Below are positions 1-6,087 of a DNA stretch of 9,427 nucleotides, piece by piece. The position numbers and the translations under genes were made by a program. The first letter of the stretch is position 1; every line of letters starts with the position of its first letter. Under the pieces are notes generated by a model. The model was not told the origin of the DNA. It did no database searches and saw only the letters and a list, made by a program, of their open reading frames with translations. The stretch is from JAMCRM01 sp041685075 (GTDB lineage: Bacteria; Acidobacteriota; Terriglobia; Bryobacterales; Bryobacteraceae), in the NCBI GenBank assembly GCA_041685075.1, contig JAWLGN010000215.1, forward strand, positions 1-9,427, written 5' to 3'.

Positions 1-42
1 CGCCGTCAGGTTGCGGATGCTGTAGCTGATGGGAACGGCCAT
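1..42 (-). CDS. ABC transporter permease, N-terminal fragment (runs off window)
   Basis: An ATG on the minus strand at 42-40 opens a frame that runs to the window edge and reads MAVPISYSIRNLTA (14 residues). The start lies 3 bp after the TGA of the upstream permease (48-46), so the two genes are probably co-transcribed and translationally coupled. A short N-terminus with 'SIRNL' just before a first membrane helix is usual for FtsX/MacB-type permeases, and tandem permease genes of this type are common. The assignment to a second permease is therefore an inference from context and a very short sequence. Only the first codons are present, so no domain can be checked. Confidence 0.55.
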   Translation of the reverse strand, partial: MAVPISYSIRNLTA

Positions 43-45
43 GGC

Positions 46-1215
46 TCAATCGTTGTAACGCAGCGCCTCCACGATGGACTTGCGCGCCGCCGCGGCGGCA
101 GGCCAGAGCGAACTGAGGATGCCGATTCCGGCCGCCACCACCAGGCACACCGCGATAATCGGTCCGTTCAGCCGCAGGCGCGTTACATCGGTGATCAGGG
201 ATGGCCCCTGGCGCGCCACCGCGCAGAGTCCCGCCGCCAGCAACAGGCCAAGCACGCCTCCGACCAGCGAAAGGGTGACCGACTCCCCAAGGATGATCCC
301 CAGGATGCGCCCCCTGTTGAACCCCAGGGTCTTGAGCACCCCCACCTCCCGGATGCGTTCCCGTACCGACATCGCCATGGTATTGCCGCTGACCAGCAGG
401 ATGGTGAAGGTGACGGCGCTGGAGATGATGAGCAGAAACGCCTTCACGTTGCCGAGGAAGGAGAGAAAGCTCATCTCGAAGGCCGCTTCGGTTTCGGTTT
501 TGGTCTGCTGGGGAGAGTTGCGGAAGCGCTCGTCGATGGCCTGGGTGACCGGCTCGACATCCGCCAGGCTGCTGACGCGCACAACGTAGTTGGAGACCAC
601 GTCTACCATGCCCCGCCCCCGGGCACGCATCAGCTCGTTGAGGTAGTCGTAGTGGAAGATGAGGTTCTCGTTGTCGCGGTCGGAGTCGTAGATGGCCCGC
701 ACCACCAGTTCCAGGGTGATGGGGAAGATGTCGCCCTGAAGCTGCACGCGATCCCCGATCTTGAAGTTGGCACGGTCGGCCAGCCTGCGCCCGACCAGGC
801 AGCCCTGGCGGTCGCGCAGAAAGGCCTGCTGCTCGTCAGGCGCGACGCGGTACTCGGGGAAGATCACGTCCAGCTTGTCTGCTTCCACGGCGAAGCGCGG
901 AAAGAAGTTGTTCGGGTCTCGGCTGTCCTTGTAGGTGCCGCCGAACCACTGGAAGATCATGACCGCTTCCACCCCGGGGATCTGCTCGACAACGGCCTGG
1001 TAGGAGCGCGGGATGGGGTTGGCCAGAGAGACGCGGTTGCGAATGATCAGCCGCAGGGCGCGGCTCTCGTCCGCAGGGGTGAGGAAGAAGGCGTAGTAGA
1101 GCACCCCCACAATCCCCAGAATGCACAGTGATGCGGCGATGCTGAGGACCGTAAGAACGCTCCGCCTGCGGTTGCGCAGCGCGTTCCTCAACACCAGTCC
1201 GGGAAGCCCCGACAT
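46..1215 (-). CDS. FtsX/MacB-like ABC transporter permease
   Basis: This 389-residue inner-membrane protein has the layout of an FtsX/MacB-type permease. Residues 1-18 are basic and cytoplasmic (LRNALRNRRRS), followed by a first helix at about 20-45. An extracytoplasmic MacB_PCD-like domain spans about 46-255, and three helices lie at about 257-278, 304-335 and 351-373. The cytoplasmic loop after the second helix carries the family signature RERIREVGVLKTLGF (285-299), and the C-terminus has the typical WPAAAAARKSIVEALRY ending. Such permeases work with a separate ATPase and a periplasmic adaptor to move lipoproteins, peptides or antibiotics, or to transmit force to the envelope; the substrate cannot be told from sequence. 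No ATPase or adaptor gene is visible, and both could lie beyond the left edge, after the second permease. The ATG at 1215 is preceded by a TAGAAT hexamer 10 nt upstream and only a weak purine stretch (AGAAG). The gene follows the fucosidase by 60 bp on the same strand. Confidence 0.9.
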   Translation of the reverse strand: MSGLPGLVLRNALRNRRRSVLTVLSIAASLCILGIVGVLYYAFFLTPADESRALRLIIRNRVSLANPIPRSYQAVVEQIPGVEAVMIFQWFGGTYKDSRDPNNFFPRFAVEADKLDVIFPEYRVAPDEQQAFLRDRQGCLVGRRLADRANFKIGDRVQLQGDIFPITLELVVRAIYDSDRDNENLIFHYDYLNELMRARGRGMVDVVSNYVVRVSSLADVEPVTQAIDERFRNSPQQTKTETEAAFEMSFLSFLGNVKAFLLIISSAVTFTILLVSGNTMAMSVRERIREVGVLKTLGFNRGRILGIILGESVTLSLVGGVLGLLLAAGLCAVARQGPSLITDVTRLRLNGPIIAVCLVVAAGIGILSSLWPAAAAARKSIVEALRYND

Positions 1216-1225
1216 GCTTCTAGTG

Positions 1226-1231
1226 ATTCTA
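1226..1231 (-). promoter_or_regulatory. Putative -10 box of the FtsX-like permease gene
   Basis: On the minus strand GCTAGAAT occurs with TAGAAT at 1231-1226, ending 10 nt before the permease ATG. Transcription starting 6-8 nt downstream would leave a leader of only a few bases. The same TA(T/G)A(A/C)T hexamer precedes four other lead genes in the window. No recognisable -35 box is seen; the upstream stretch is almost pure G and C. It would let the permeases be transcribed independently of the fucosidase. Confidence 0.45.
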
Positions 1232-1275
1232 GCGCAGGCCGGCGCCGCGGCGGCAGGGGGGCGGCGGCGGGCGAG

Positions 1276-2673
1276 CTACTTGCGCAGGTCCAGCGCGATG
1301 ACGGAGGCGTCGGCGTCGGGAGCCTTGTCGCCCACCGCGATCGAGGTCTGCCCACCGGATGAGGTCACCGGGAGAGACCTGCCGCCGGCGAGCTGCCGCG
1401 CGTTTGCGCCGGCGGCGTCCATGGGCACCACCAGCTTGCCGTCCTGCGGCCAGTCGAAGACATGCAGGTAGAGCCGCGCCGCGCCGCCGGGCAGTTGTTT
1501 GCGCGTGCAACGGCCCCATTCGAGCTTTTCGAAATCGCAGGGCCCGGTGCCGTAAATGGCCTCGCCGTTCACCTGCATCCAGCGGCCGATCGTCTCCAGC
1601 GCCTCGACGCTCTGAGGCGGAACGGTGCCGTCGGCCTTGGGGCCGATGTTCAGCAGGTAGTTGCCGCCTTTGCTGGCGATATCGATCAGGTTGCGGATGA
1701 GGGTGCGGCCCGACTTCCAGGCGTGGTCGTGCTCGCTGTAGCCCCAGGTGGTGTTCATGGTCATGCAGGTTTCCCAGTCCACGCCGGGCATGCCGGTGGC
1801 CGGGATATGCTGCTCGGGCGTGATGAAGTCGCCGTACTTCGGGTCCATCCGGGGCGAGATGGCCGCGGTGCCCATGCCGGTGAAGCCCGCTTCGGGAATA
1901 CGGAACAGGCGGTTGTTCATGATGATGGCCGGCTGTTTGGCCCGCACTTTGGCCATCAGGTCGAAGGCACGCCAGGCCTCCTGCCCCTGAAAATCCTGCG
2001 AGCTGTAATCCCACCAGAGGATGTCGATGGGGCCGTAGTTGGAGACCAGTTCGTCCGCCTGGGCATGGAGGAACTCGAGGTAGCGGGCGTGATCGCGCTG
2101 CCCGTTGGGATAGGGACGGCCGCGCAGCGGGTGGGGCAGTTGTTTCGAGCGTGCGTACTCGTACTTCGCGTGGTGCCAGTCTATGACGGAGTGATAGAAG
2201 CCGACGCGCAGCCCCTCGGCGCGGCAGGCGTCCACGATTTCGCGGATGAGGTCGCGGCCGAGCACGCTGCCGGCGTCGAAGTCGCTCACCTTGGAATCGT
2301 GCAGCGCGAAGCCGTCGTGGTGCTTGGAGGTCACCACCACGTAACGGCAGCCGGCCTGTTTGGCGAGCCGCGCCCACTGGTGTGCGAAGCCTGCCCGGGG
2401 CTTGAAGAGCGGGATGGCGCGGCCGGCATAGGTATCGGTATCGGCCTTCACGCGCTGCTGGATCCACTCCATGCCGCCGCGCTCGCCCACCGGCTTGCCC
2501 TCCCAGGTGCCGGCCAACCCGGAGTACAAACCCCAGTGGACGAACATGCCGAAGCGCGCCTCGCGCCACCAGCGCATCCGGGCATCGCGCTCGGCGGGTG
2601 TTTCAGGCGGCGCCGCGCCCATCGTGAACGAAAGCAGCAACAAACTCGCAACCGTAAGCCGCATCATGCGCAC
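1276..2673 (-). CDS. Secreted alpha-L-fucosidase, glycoside hydrolase family 29
   Basis: The protein (465 residues from GTG at 2673) matches GH29, retaining enzymes that remove terminal alpha-L-fucose from glycans. A signal peptide is evident: basic start MRMMR, hydrophobic core VASLLLLSFTM, and a likely cut near GA-APP at 20-22, so it acts outside the cytoplasm. Family motifs appear in order: REARFGMFVHWG (38-48), VVVTSKHHDGFAL (112-124) and GPIDILWWDYS (214-224). In the last, Asp222 is the likely catalytic nucleophile. TPEQ (285-288) contains Glu287, a possible acid/base, although that residue varies across GH29. KGGNYLLNIGPKADGT (335-350) is the family's C-terminal barrel signature. A small beta domain follows at about 380-465. 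The GTG start fits a TAGACT box 7 nt upstream; ATG codons at 2667 and 2664 are alternatives that keep the signal peptide. The gene is divergent from fabD, 43 bp away, and ends 60 bp before the permease gene. Confidence 0.93.
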   Translation of the reverse strand: MRMMRLTVASLLLLSFTMGAAPPETPAERDARMRWWREARFGMFVHWGLYSGLAGTWEGKPVGERGGMEWIQQRVKADTDTYAGRAIPLFKPRAGFAHQWARLAKQAGCRYVVVTSKHHDGFALHDSKVSDFDAGSVLGRDLIREIVDACRAEGLRVGFYHSVIDWHHAKYEYARSKQLPHPLRGRPYPNGQRDHARYLEFLHAQADELVSNYGPIDILWWDYSSQDFQGQEAWRAFDLMAKVRAKQPAIIMNNRLFRIPEAGFTGMGTAAISPRMDPKYGDFITPEQHIPATGMPGVDWETCMTMNTTWGYSEHDHAWKSGRTLIRNLIDIASKGGNYLLNIGPKADGTVPPQSVEALETIGRWMQVNGEAIYGTGPCDFEKLEWGRCTRKQLPGGAARLYLHVFDWPQDGKLVVPMDAAGANARQLAGGRSLPVTSSGGQTSIAVGDKAPDADASVIALDLRK

Positions 2674-2680
2674 CCCACCC

Positions 2681-2686
2681 AGTCTA
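2681..2686 (-). promoter_or_regulatory. Putative -10 box of the fucosidase gene
   Basis: TAGACT on the minus strand (2686-2681) ends 7 nt before the GTG at 2673. This is the spacing expected if transcription begins at or next to the start codon. The G-rich GGGTGGG between them might instead act as a ribosome site for the ATG at 2667. The box coincides with the position where a -35 element for the opposing fabD promoter would fall. Confidence 0.4.
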
Positions 2687-2704
2687 CCTCGCGCGCGGGA
2701 CCGC

Positions 2705-2710
2705 TATAAT
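2705..2710 (+). promoter_or_regulatory. Putative -10 box of fabD (perfect TATAAT)
   Basis: A perfect TATAAT (within GCTATAAT) lies in otherwise GC-rich DNA and ends 6 nt before the TTG start of fabD. Transcription from it would begin at about the start codon, giving a leaderless mRNA. No good TTGACA-like -35 is seen 17 nt upstream; that position (about 2682-2687) overlaps the divergent fucosidase box. Confidence 0.55.
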
Positions 2711-2716
2711 TTCAAT

Positions 2717-3631
2717 TTGGCACCCAAAACCGCATTCCTGTTCCCCGGCCAGGGCTCCCAGTATGCCGGCATGGGGAAGAGTCTCTACGACTGCCACGCC
2801 GCCGCGCGTTCCATCTTCGAGCAGGCCGACGAGGCGCTCGGCTTTTCGCTCTCGAAACTGTGCTTCGAAGGACCGGAAGAGGCCCTCAAGCTGACCGAAA
2901 ACACGCAGCCGGCGCTGTTAACCGTCTCGGCGGCCGCCTTCGCGGTGTTGCGGGAGAAAGGGGTGGAGCCGGATTACGTGGCCGGCCACAGCCTGGGCGA
3001 GTATTCGGCGCTGGTAGCGGCCGGGGCGCTGGAGTTTGCCGACGCCGTTCGCCTGGTGCGCAACCGCGGCCGGTACATGCAGCAGGCCGTACCGCCCGGC
3101 GTGGGCGCCATGGCCGCGCTGCTGCGCCTTCCGGCGGACAAACTGGAAGGCGTGCTGGCCGAGGCCGCGCAGGGCGAAATCGTGAGCGCCGCCAACCTGA
3201 ACTCGCCGGACCAGGTGGTCATCGCCGGGCACGCCGGCGCCGTCCAGCGCGCCATCGAACTGGCCAAGGCCGCCGGCGCGCGGCGGGCGGTGTTGTTGCC
3301 CGTGAGCGCCCCCTTCCACTGCGCCTTGATGAAGCCGGCCCAGGAATGCCTGGCGGCGGATCTCGAGAAAACCCTCTTCCACGACTTGAAGTATCCGCTC
3401 GTAAATAACTGGCAGGCCAAGGAGATTCGAACCGCGGCCGAGGCTCGGGAGGGACTCTATCAGCAGGTTCCCAACCCGGTGCGCTGGGCCGACTCGATAC
3501 GCTATCTTGCCGGCCAGGGGGTGGAGCAATGCGTCGAAGTGGGGGCAGGCGGTGTGCTCACCGGCCTGCTGCGCTCCATCGCCCCGTCGCTCAAGGGCCG
3601 CAGGTTCGGCGAAGCCTCCGACTGGCAGTAA
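2717..3631 (+). CDS. fabD: Malonyl-CoA:acyl carrier protein transacylase
   Basis: FabD moves the malonyl group from CoA to acyl carrier protein, supplying the extender unit for type II fatty-acid synthesis in the cytoplasm. The protein is 304 residues, the usual family length. The oxyanion-hole motif PGQGSQ is at 10-15. The nucleophile elbow GHSLGEYSA has Ser92. Arg117, in RNRGRYMQ, would bind the malonyl carboxylate. The catalytic His201 sits in SAPFHC, and the C-terminal VEVGAGGVLTGL is conserved. The frame stays open far upstream inside the fucosidase gene, but the family alignment puts the start close to KTAFLFPGQGSQ. The only suitable codon is TTG at 2717, giving MAPKTAFLFPGQG. A perfect TATAAT ends 6 nt before it and there is no Shine-Dalgarno, so a leaderless message with a rare TTG start is implied. 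No other fab gene is adjacent. The stop is 3 bp from the convergent stop of the next gene. Confidence 0.95.
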   Translation: MAPKTAFLFPGQGSQYAGMGKSLYDCHAAARSIFEQADEALGFSLSKLCFEGPEEALKLTENTQPALLTVSAAAFAVLREKGVEPDYVAGHSLGEYSALVAAGALEFADAVRLVRNRGRYMQQAVPPGVGAMAALLRLPADKLEGVLAEAAQGEIVSAANLNSPDQVVIAGHAGAVQRAIELAKAAGARRAVLLPVSAPFHCALMKPAQECLAADLEKTLFHDLKYPLVNNWQAKEIRTAAEAREGLYQQVPNPVRWADSIRYLAGQGVEQCVEVGAGGVLTGLLRSIAPSLKGRRFGEASDWQ

Positions 3632-3634
3632 GGC

Positions 3635-4198
3635 TCACCAGATCCGCTGGAACAGCCCCGGGTAGTAGATCACCAGCCCGTGCTCGTCGACCGTGATATC
3701 GCGGGCGAAGGTGCTGCCCACCGCCTCGAGTTTGTAAACGGCGGCGGAGAGGCGTGTATAGCGCTGGCGGTTGGCCGTGACCGTAAGGCCCGGGATCTCG
3801 ACATAGGCCACGGTGATTTCGGCGGACTGCCCGACCTCCAGCCCCAGCCTGCGGATGGGGAGTGTGTTGGTCAGGGGGGTGACCGGGAGATCCACCTCGG
3901 TTGCATCCTGCAGTTCCGGAAGCGGGCGGCCGTCGCCCTCGAACCAGGCGCCGCCCGGCTCGCGGCGCAGGTGGAGCCTGCGGCCGGTCCCCAATTCCGA
4001 GAACCGCGCCTCCTGGAGATTCCAGGCGGCATCCAGCCGCAGCGACTACACGGCCGCAAACCCGCCGTCTACAGGGCCGCCAATGACGGCCGATTGCGTC
4101 TCGATCGACTCTGGCGTGGCGCTGAGGACGGCGTGCTCGAGTCCGGAGCCGGACCAGTCCCGCCAGCGCACGCTGCGCGGTAAAGATGCTGCTCCCAC
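3635..4198 (-). pseudogene. Putative glycolipid-binding protein (DUF1089/PF06475) with in-frame amber stop
   Basis: Reading the minus strand from GTG at 4198 gives a full-length member of the putative glycolipid-binding family (187 codons including one internal stop). The N-terminal part reads RWRDWSGSGLEHAVL, then ETQSAVIGGPVDGGFAAV. Next comes TAG at 4048-4046 (codon 51), and the same frame continues with SLRLDAAWNLQEARFSELG. Further on are the family hallmark VDLPVTPLTNTLPIRRLGL and the ending GLVIYYPGLFQRIW. No frameshift is needed: a single base change in one codon, probably once TAC or another sense codon, restores the gene. The family fold is known from a Pseudomonas structure, but its role is not established. 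TAG cannot be read as sense throughout this genome, because it ends the fucosidase and symporter genes. The alternatives are a real nonsense mutation, a sequencing error, or readthrough. A TATACT box ends 7 nt before the GTG. An in-frame ATG at 4255 adds only low-complexity residues and overlaps the xseB start. Confidence 0.8.
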
Positions 4199-4205
4199 AT
4201 CATCG

Positions 4206-4211
4206 AGTATA
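4206..4211 (-). promoter_or_regulatory. Putative -10 box of the glycolipid-binding-family gene
   Basis: GCTATACT on the minus strand, with TATACT at 4211-4206, ends 7 nt before the GTG at 4198. It supports that GTG as the start and fits the leaderless pattern of the other lead genes. It is back to back with the xseB box, with 31 bp between the two hexamers. Confidence 0.4.
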
Positions 4212-4242
4212 GCGGGCGGCGCCGCCGCCGGCTCCACCAAGC

Positions 4243-4248
4243 TAGAAT
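4243..4248 (+). promoter_or_regulatory. Putative -10 box of the xseB-ispA-tlyA-nadK-symporter operon
   Basis: GCTAGAAT, with TAGAAT at 4243-4248, ends 5 nt before the ATG of xseB. That spacing leaves no room for a ribosome-binding leader. It is the same hexamer as in front of the FtsX-like permease. A -35 would lie in the GCCGCCGCCG stretch, where nothing recognisable is present. Confidence 0.45.
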
Positions 4249-4253
4249 GGGGC

Positions 4254-4493
4254 ATGGCCGAAGATCAATCCACGCCTTCGTTTGAAGCCTGTCTGGAGGA
4301 GCTGGAGCGCGTGGTCCAGGAGCTGGAGGCCGGCGACCTGAGCCTGGAACGCTCGCTCGAACTGTTCGAAAAGGGCGTGAACCTCAGCGAGACCTGCCGC
4401 AAGCAGCTCGAAGACGCCGAAACGCGCGTAGAGATGCTGACCCGCAAAGAGAGCAAGATCCAGCCCGAACCCTTCCGGCCAGACCAGACATGA
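4254..4493 (+). CDS. xseB: Exodeoxyribonuclease VII small subunit
   Basis: XseB is the small subunit that binds several-fold to XseA to form exonuclease VII, which degrades single-stranded DNA from both ends during repair. The 79-residue protein has the normal size and the conserved core: SFEACLEELERVVQELEAGDLSLERSLELFEKGVNL, laid out as two helices that form a coiled-coil hairpin. It then runs CRKQLEDAETRVEML and a short polar tail. The frame is open upstream, but family length and the start of homology fix ATG at 4254 (MAEDQSTPSFEAC). The TAGAAT box 5 nt before it suggests a leaderless mRNA. It is the first gene of the operon; its TGA overlaps the ispA ATG (ATGA at 4490-4493). The large-subunit gene xseA, often just upstream, is not in the window. 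Confidence 0.95.
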   Translation: MAEDQSTPSFEACLEELERVVQELEAGDLSLERSLELFEKGVNLSETCRKQLEDAETRVEMLTRKESKIQPEPFRPDQT

Positions 4494-5368
4494 ACCTGCG
4501 CGAATACCTCGCTCGACAACAGCGCCTGGTGGATGCGGAACTCGATCGCCTGGTCCCTCCGGAGACGGCGCCTCCGGAAGTGATTCACCGCGCCATGCGG
4601 TATAGCCTGTTCGCCGGAGGCAAGCGCATCCGGCCCATTCTGTCGATGGAAGCGGCCACGGTAGTGGCGGGCGCGCCCCACACGCCGGCGGCCTGCGCGC
4701 TGGAGCTGGTCCACACCTACTCCCTCATCCACGACGACCTGCCGGCGCTCGACAACGACGACTACCGCCGCGGCAAGCTCACCTGCCACAAGGTCTTCGG
4801 CGAAGCCATGGCTATTCTGGCCGGCGATGCGCTGCTCACCCTGGCCTTCCAGGCACTGGCATCGCTCGAAGGCATCGACGAAGCGCGAAAGTGCCGCATG
4901 GTAGCGGAGCTGGCTACCGCGTCCGGCACCGTGGGCGGGATGATCGGGGGGCAGGTCTTCGACCTGGAGGGCGAGCATCGCACCCCCACGCCGGAACTGC
5001 TCGAGACCATTCACCGCGCCAAGACCGGTGCGCTGCTGCGCGCCAGCCTGCGCATCGGGGCAGTGGCGGGCGGCGCATCCGAAAGCGAATACGAGGCGCT
5101 CTCTTGCTATGGCGAGCACGTGGGTTTGGCCTTCCAGATCGTCGACGACCTGCTGGACGTGGAGGCCACCTCGGAAGACCTGGGGAAGACCGCGGGGAAG
5201 GATGCCGAGCAGCACAAGATCACCTTCCCGGCGGTCTATGGCGTGGAGGAATCGCACCGCATGGCCGAGCGCGAGTGCGCCGCCGCGCATGCCAGCCTGG
5301 CGCCGTTCGGTGAGCGCGCCGCGCGGCTGCACGAGCTGGCCGACCTGATCGTCAGCCGGAAGTCATGA
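4490..5368 (+). CDS. ispA: Polyprenyl (probably farnesyl) diphosphate synthase
   Basis: This short-chain trans-prenyltransferase condenses dimethylallyl or geranyl diphosphate with isopentenyl diphosphate, usually to make the C15 farnesyl diphosphate needed for undecaprenyl lipids and quinones. The protein has 292 residues. GGKRIRP (43-49) binds the pyrophosphate. The first aspartate-rich motif DDLPALD (82-88) has the four-residue spacing usual in bacterial FPP synthases. Next come GDALL (112-116), GGQVFDLEG (153-161) and KTGALLRAS (178-186). The second motif FQIVDDLLD (215-223) is followed by KTAGKD. Chain length cannot be fixed with certainty; geranylgeranyl diphosphate is the main alternative. 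The start overlaps the xseB stop (ATGA) with no obvious Shine-Dalgarno (CCAGACCAGAC), so translation is likely coupled. The stop overlaps the tlyA start in the same way. The dxs gene that often follows ispA is missing. Confidence 0.93.
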   Translation: MNLREYLARQQRLVDAELDRLVPPETAPPEVIHRAMRYSLFAGGKRIRPILSMEAATVVAGAPHTPAACALELVHTYSLIHDDLPALDNDDYRRGKLTCHKVFGEAMAILAGDALLTLAFQALASLEGIDEARKCRMVAELATASGTVGGMIGGQVFDLEGEHRTPTPELLETIHRAKTGALLRASLRIGAVAGGASESEYEALSCYGEHVGLAFQIVDDLLDVEATSEDLGKTAGKDAEQHKITFPAVYGVEESHRMAERECAAAHASLAPFGERAARLHELADLIVSRKS

Positions 5369-6087
5369 AGAAGCGGCTCGACCGGCTGCTGGTGGAGCGG
5401 GGCCTGGCGGAGTCGCGCGAGAAGGCCCAGGCGCTGATCATGGCCGGCGAGGTGCTGGTCGACGGGCAGAAGGGCGCCAAGCCGGGCCAGGCGGTTGCGG
5501 AGGATGCCGCCATCGAGGTGCTTGCGCGGCCGCCTTACGTGAGCCGCGGCGGTTACAAGCTGGCCGCCGCGCTGGACGGCTTCGGCGTCTCGGTCGAGGG
5601 CCTGGTCTGCCTGGATGTCGGGTCTTCCACCGGCGGCTTCACCGATGTGCTGCTGCAGCGCGGCGCCGCGCGCGTGCACGCCGTGGACGTGGGCGCCGGC
5701 CAACTGGACTGGAAGCTGCGCAACGACCCCCGGGTTGTGGTACACGAAGGAGTCAATGCGCGTGAGTTGCGGTTCGACGAAATCGGGGAGCACGCCGCCC
5801 TGGCGGTGATGGACGTGAGCTTCATCTCCGCTACCCTGGTGGCTCCGGCGGTGGCGCCGTTGCTCCTGCCGGATGGGAAGATGATCGTGCTGGTGAAGCC
5901 GCAGTTCGAAGTGGGCAGGGGCCAGGTGGGCAAGGGCGGTATCGTGCGGGACCCGGAGCTGCACCGCGCCGCCTGCGCCCGCGTGTCGGCCGCGATGGAG
6001 GCCCTGGGCTTCCGCACCCGGCTGATGGAAAGCCCCATTCTGGGCGCCGAAGGGAACAAGGAATTCCTGCTGTATGCAGAACATTAA
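5365..6087 (+). CDS. tlyA: TlyA family rRNA (cytidine-2'-O)-methyltransferase
   Basis: TlyA enzymes use S-adenosylmethionine to 2'-O-methylate cytidines in ribosomal RNA, a modification linked to capreomycin sensitivity in mycobacteria; older annotation calls them hemolysins. The 240-residue protein opens with an S4 RNA-binding domain (RLDRLLVERGLAESREKAQ, about 1-60). An FtsJ/RrmJ-like methyltransferase domain follows. Its SAM motif is CLDVGSSTGGFTDVLL (82-97), and HAVDVG is at 105-110. The K-D-K-E catalytic tetrad can be placed at Lys65 (GGYKL), Asp150 (VMDVSF), Lys178 (LVKPQFE) and Glu233 (GNKEF). The length is slightly below the usual 250-270. The ATG overlaps the ispA stop (ATGA) and has GGAAG just upstream. 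The last 14 bases overlap the start of nadK. Whether it modifies 16S, 23S or both cannot be read from the sequence. Confidence 0.94.
   Translation: MKKRLDRLLVERGLAESREKAQALIMAGEVLVDGQKGAKPGQAVAEDAAIEVLARPPYVSRGGYKLAAALDGFGVSVEGLVCLDVGSSTGGFTDVLLQRGAARVHAVDVGAGQLDWKLRNDPRVVVHEGVNARELRFDEIGEHAALAVMDVSFISATLVAPAVAPLLLPDGKMIVLVKPQFEVGRGQVGKGGIVRDPELHRAACARVSAAMEALGFRTRLMESPILGAEGNKEFLLYAEH

Noticed and set aside
1243..1252. Palindrome CGCCGCGGCG between the fucosidase and permease genes as an intrinsic terminator
   Set aside because: There is no T-tract after it and the hairpin would have almost no loop; it fits the local GC-repeat composition better.
1229..2569. Second long minus-strand frame (446 codons) overlapping the fucosidase
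   Set aside because: It is an alternate frame of the same gene with extreme Arg/Ala/Pro composition and no motif.
1462..2709. Long open frame on the plus strand (415 codons) opposite the fucosidase
   Set aside because: The opposite strand encodes a complete GH29 enzyme with a signal peptide and catalytic motifs; this translation shows no domain and is typical of a high-GC antisense frame.
4046..4048. Genome-wide reassignment of TAG to an amino acid
   Set aside because: TAG is the natural stop of the fucosidase (1278-1276) and of the symporter (8152-8154), each at the end of family homology.
4265..5332. Long open frame on the minus strand (355 codons) opposite xseB and ispA
   Set aside because: It is the antisense shadow of GC-rich coding sequence; its translation is low-complexity and rich in Arg, Gly, His and Gln, while xseB and ispA on the other strand carry complete family motifs.
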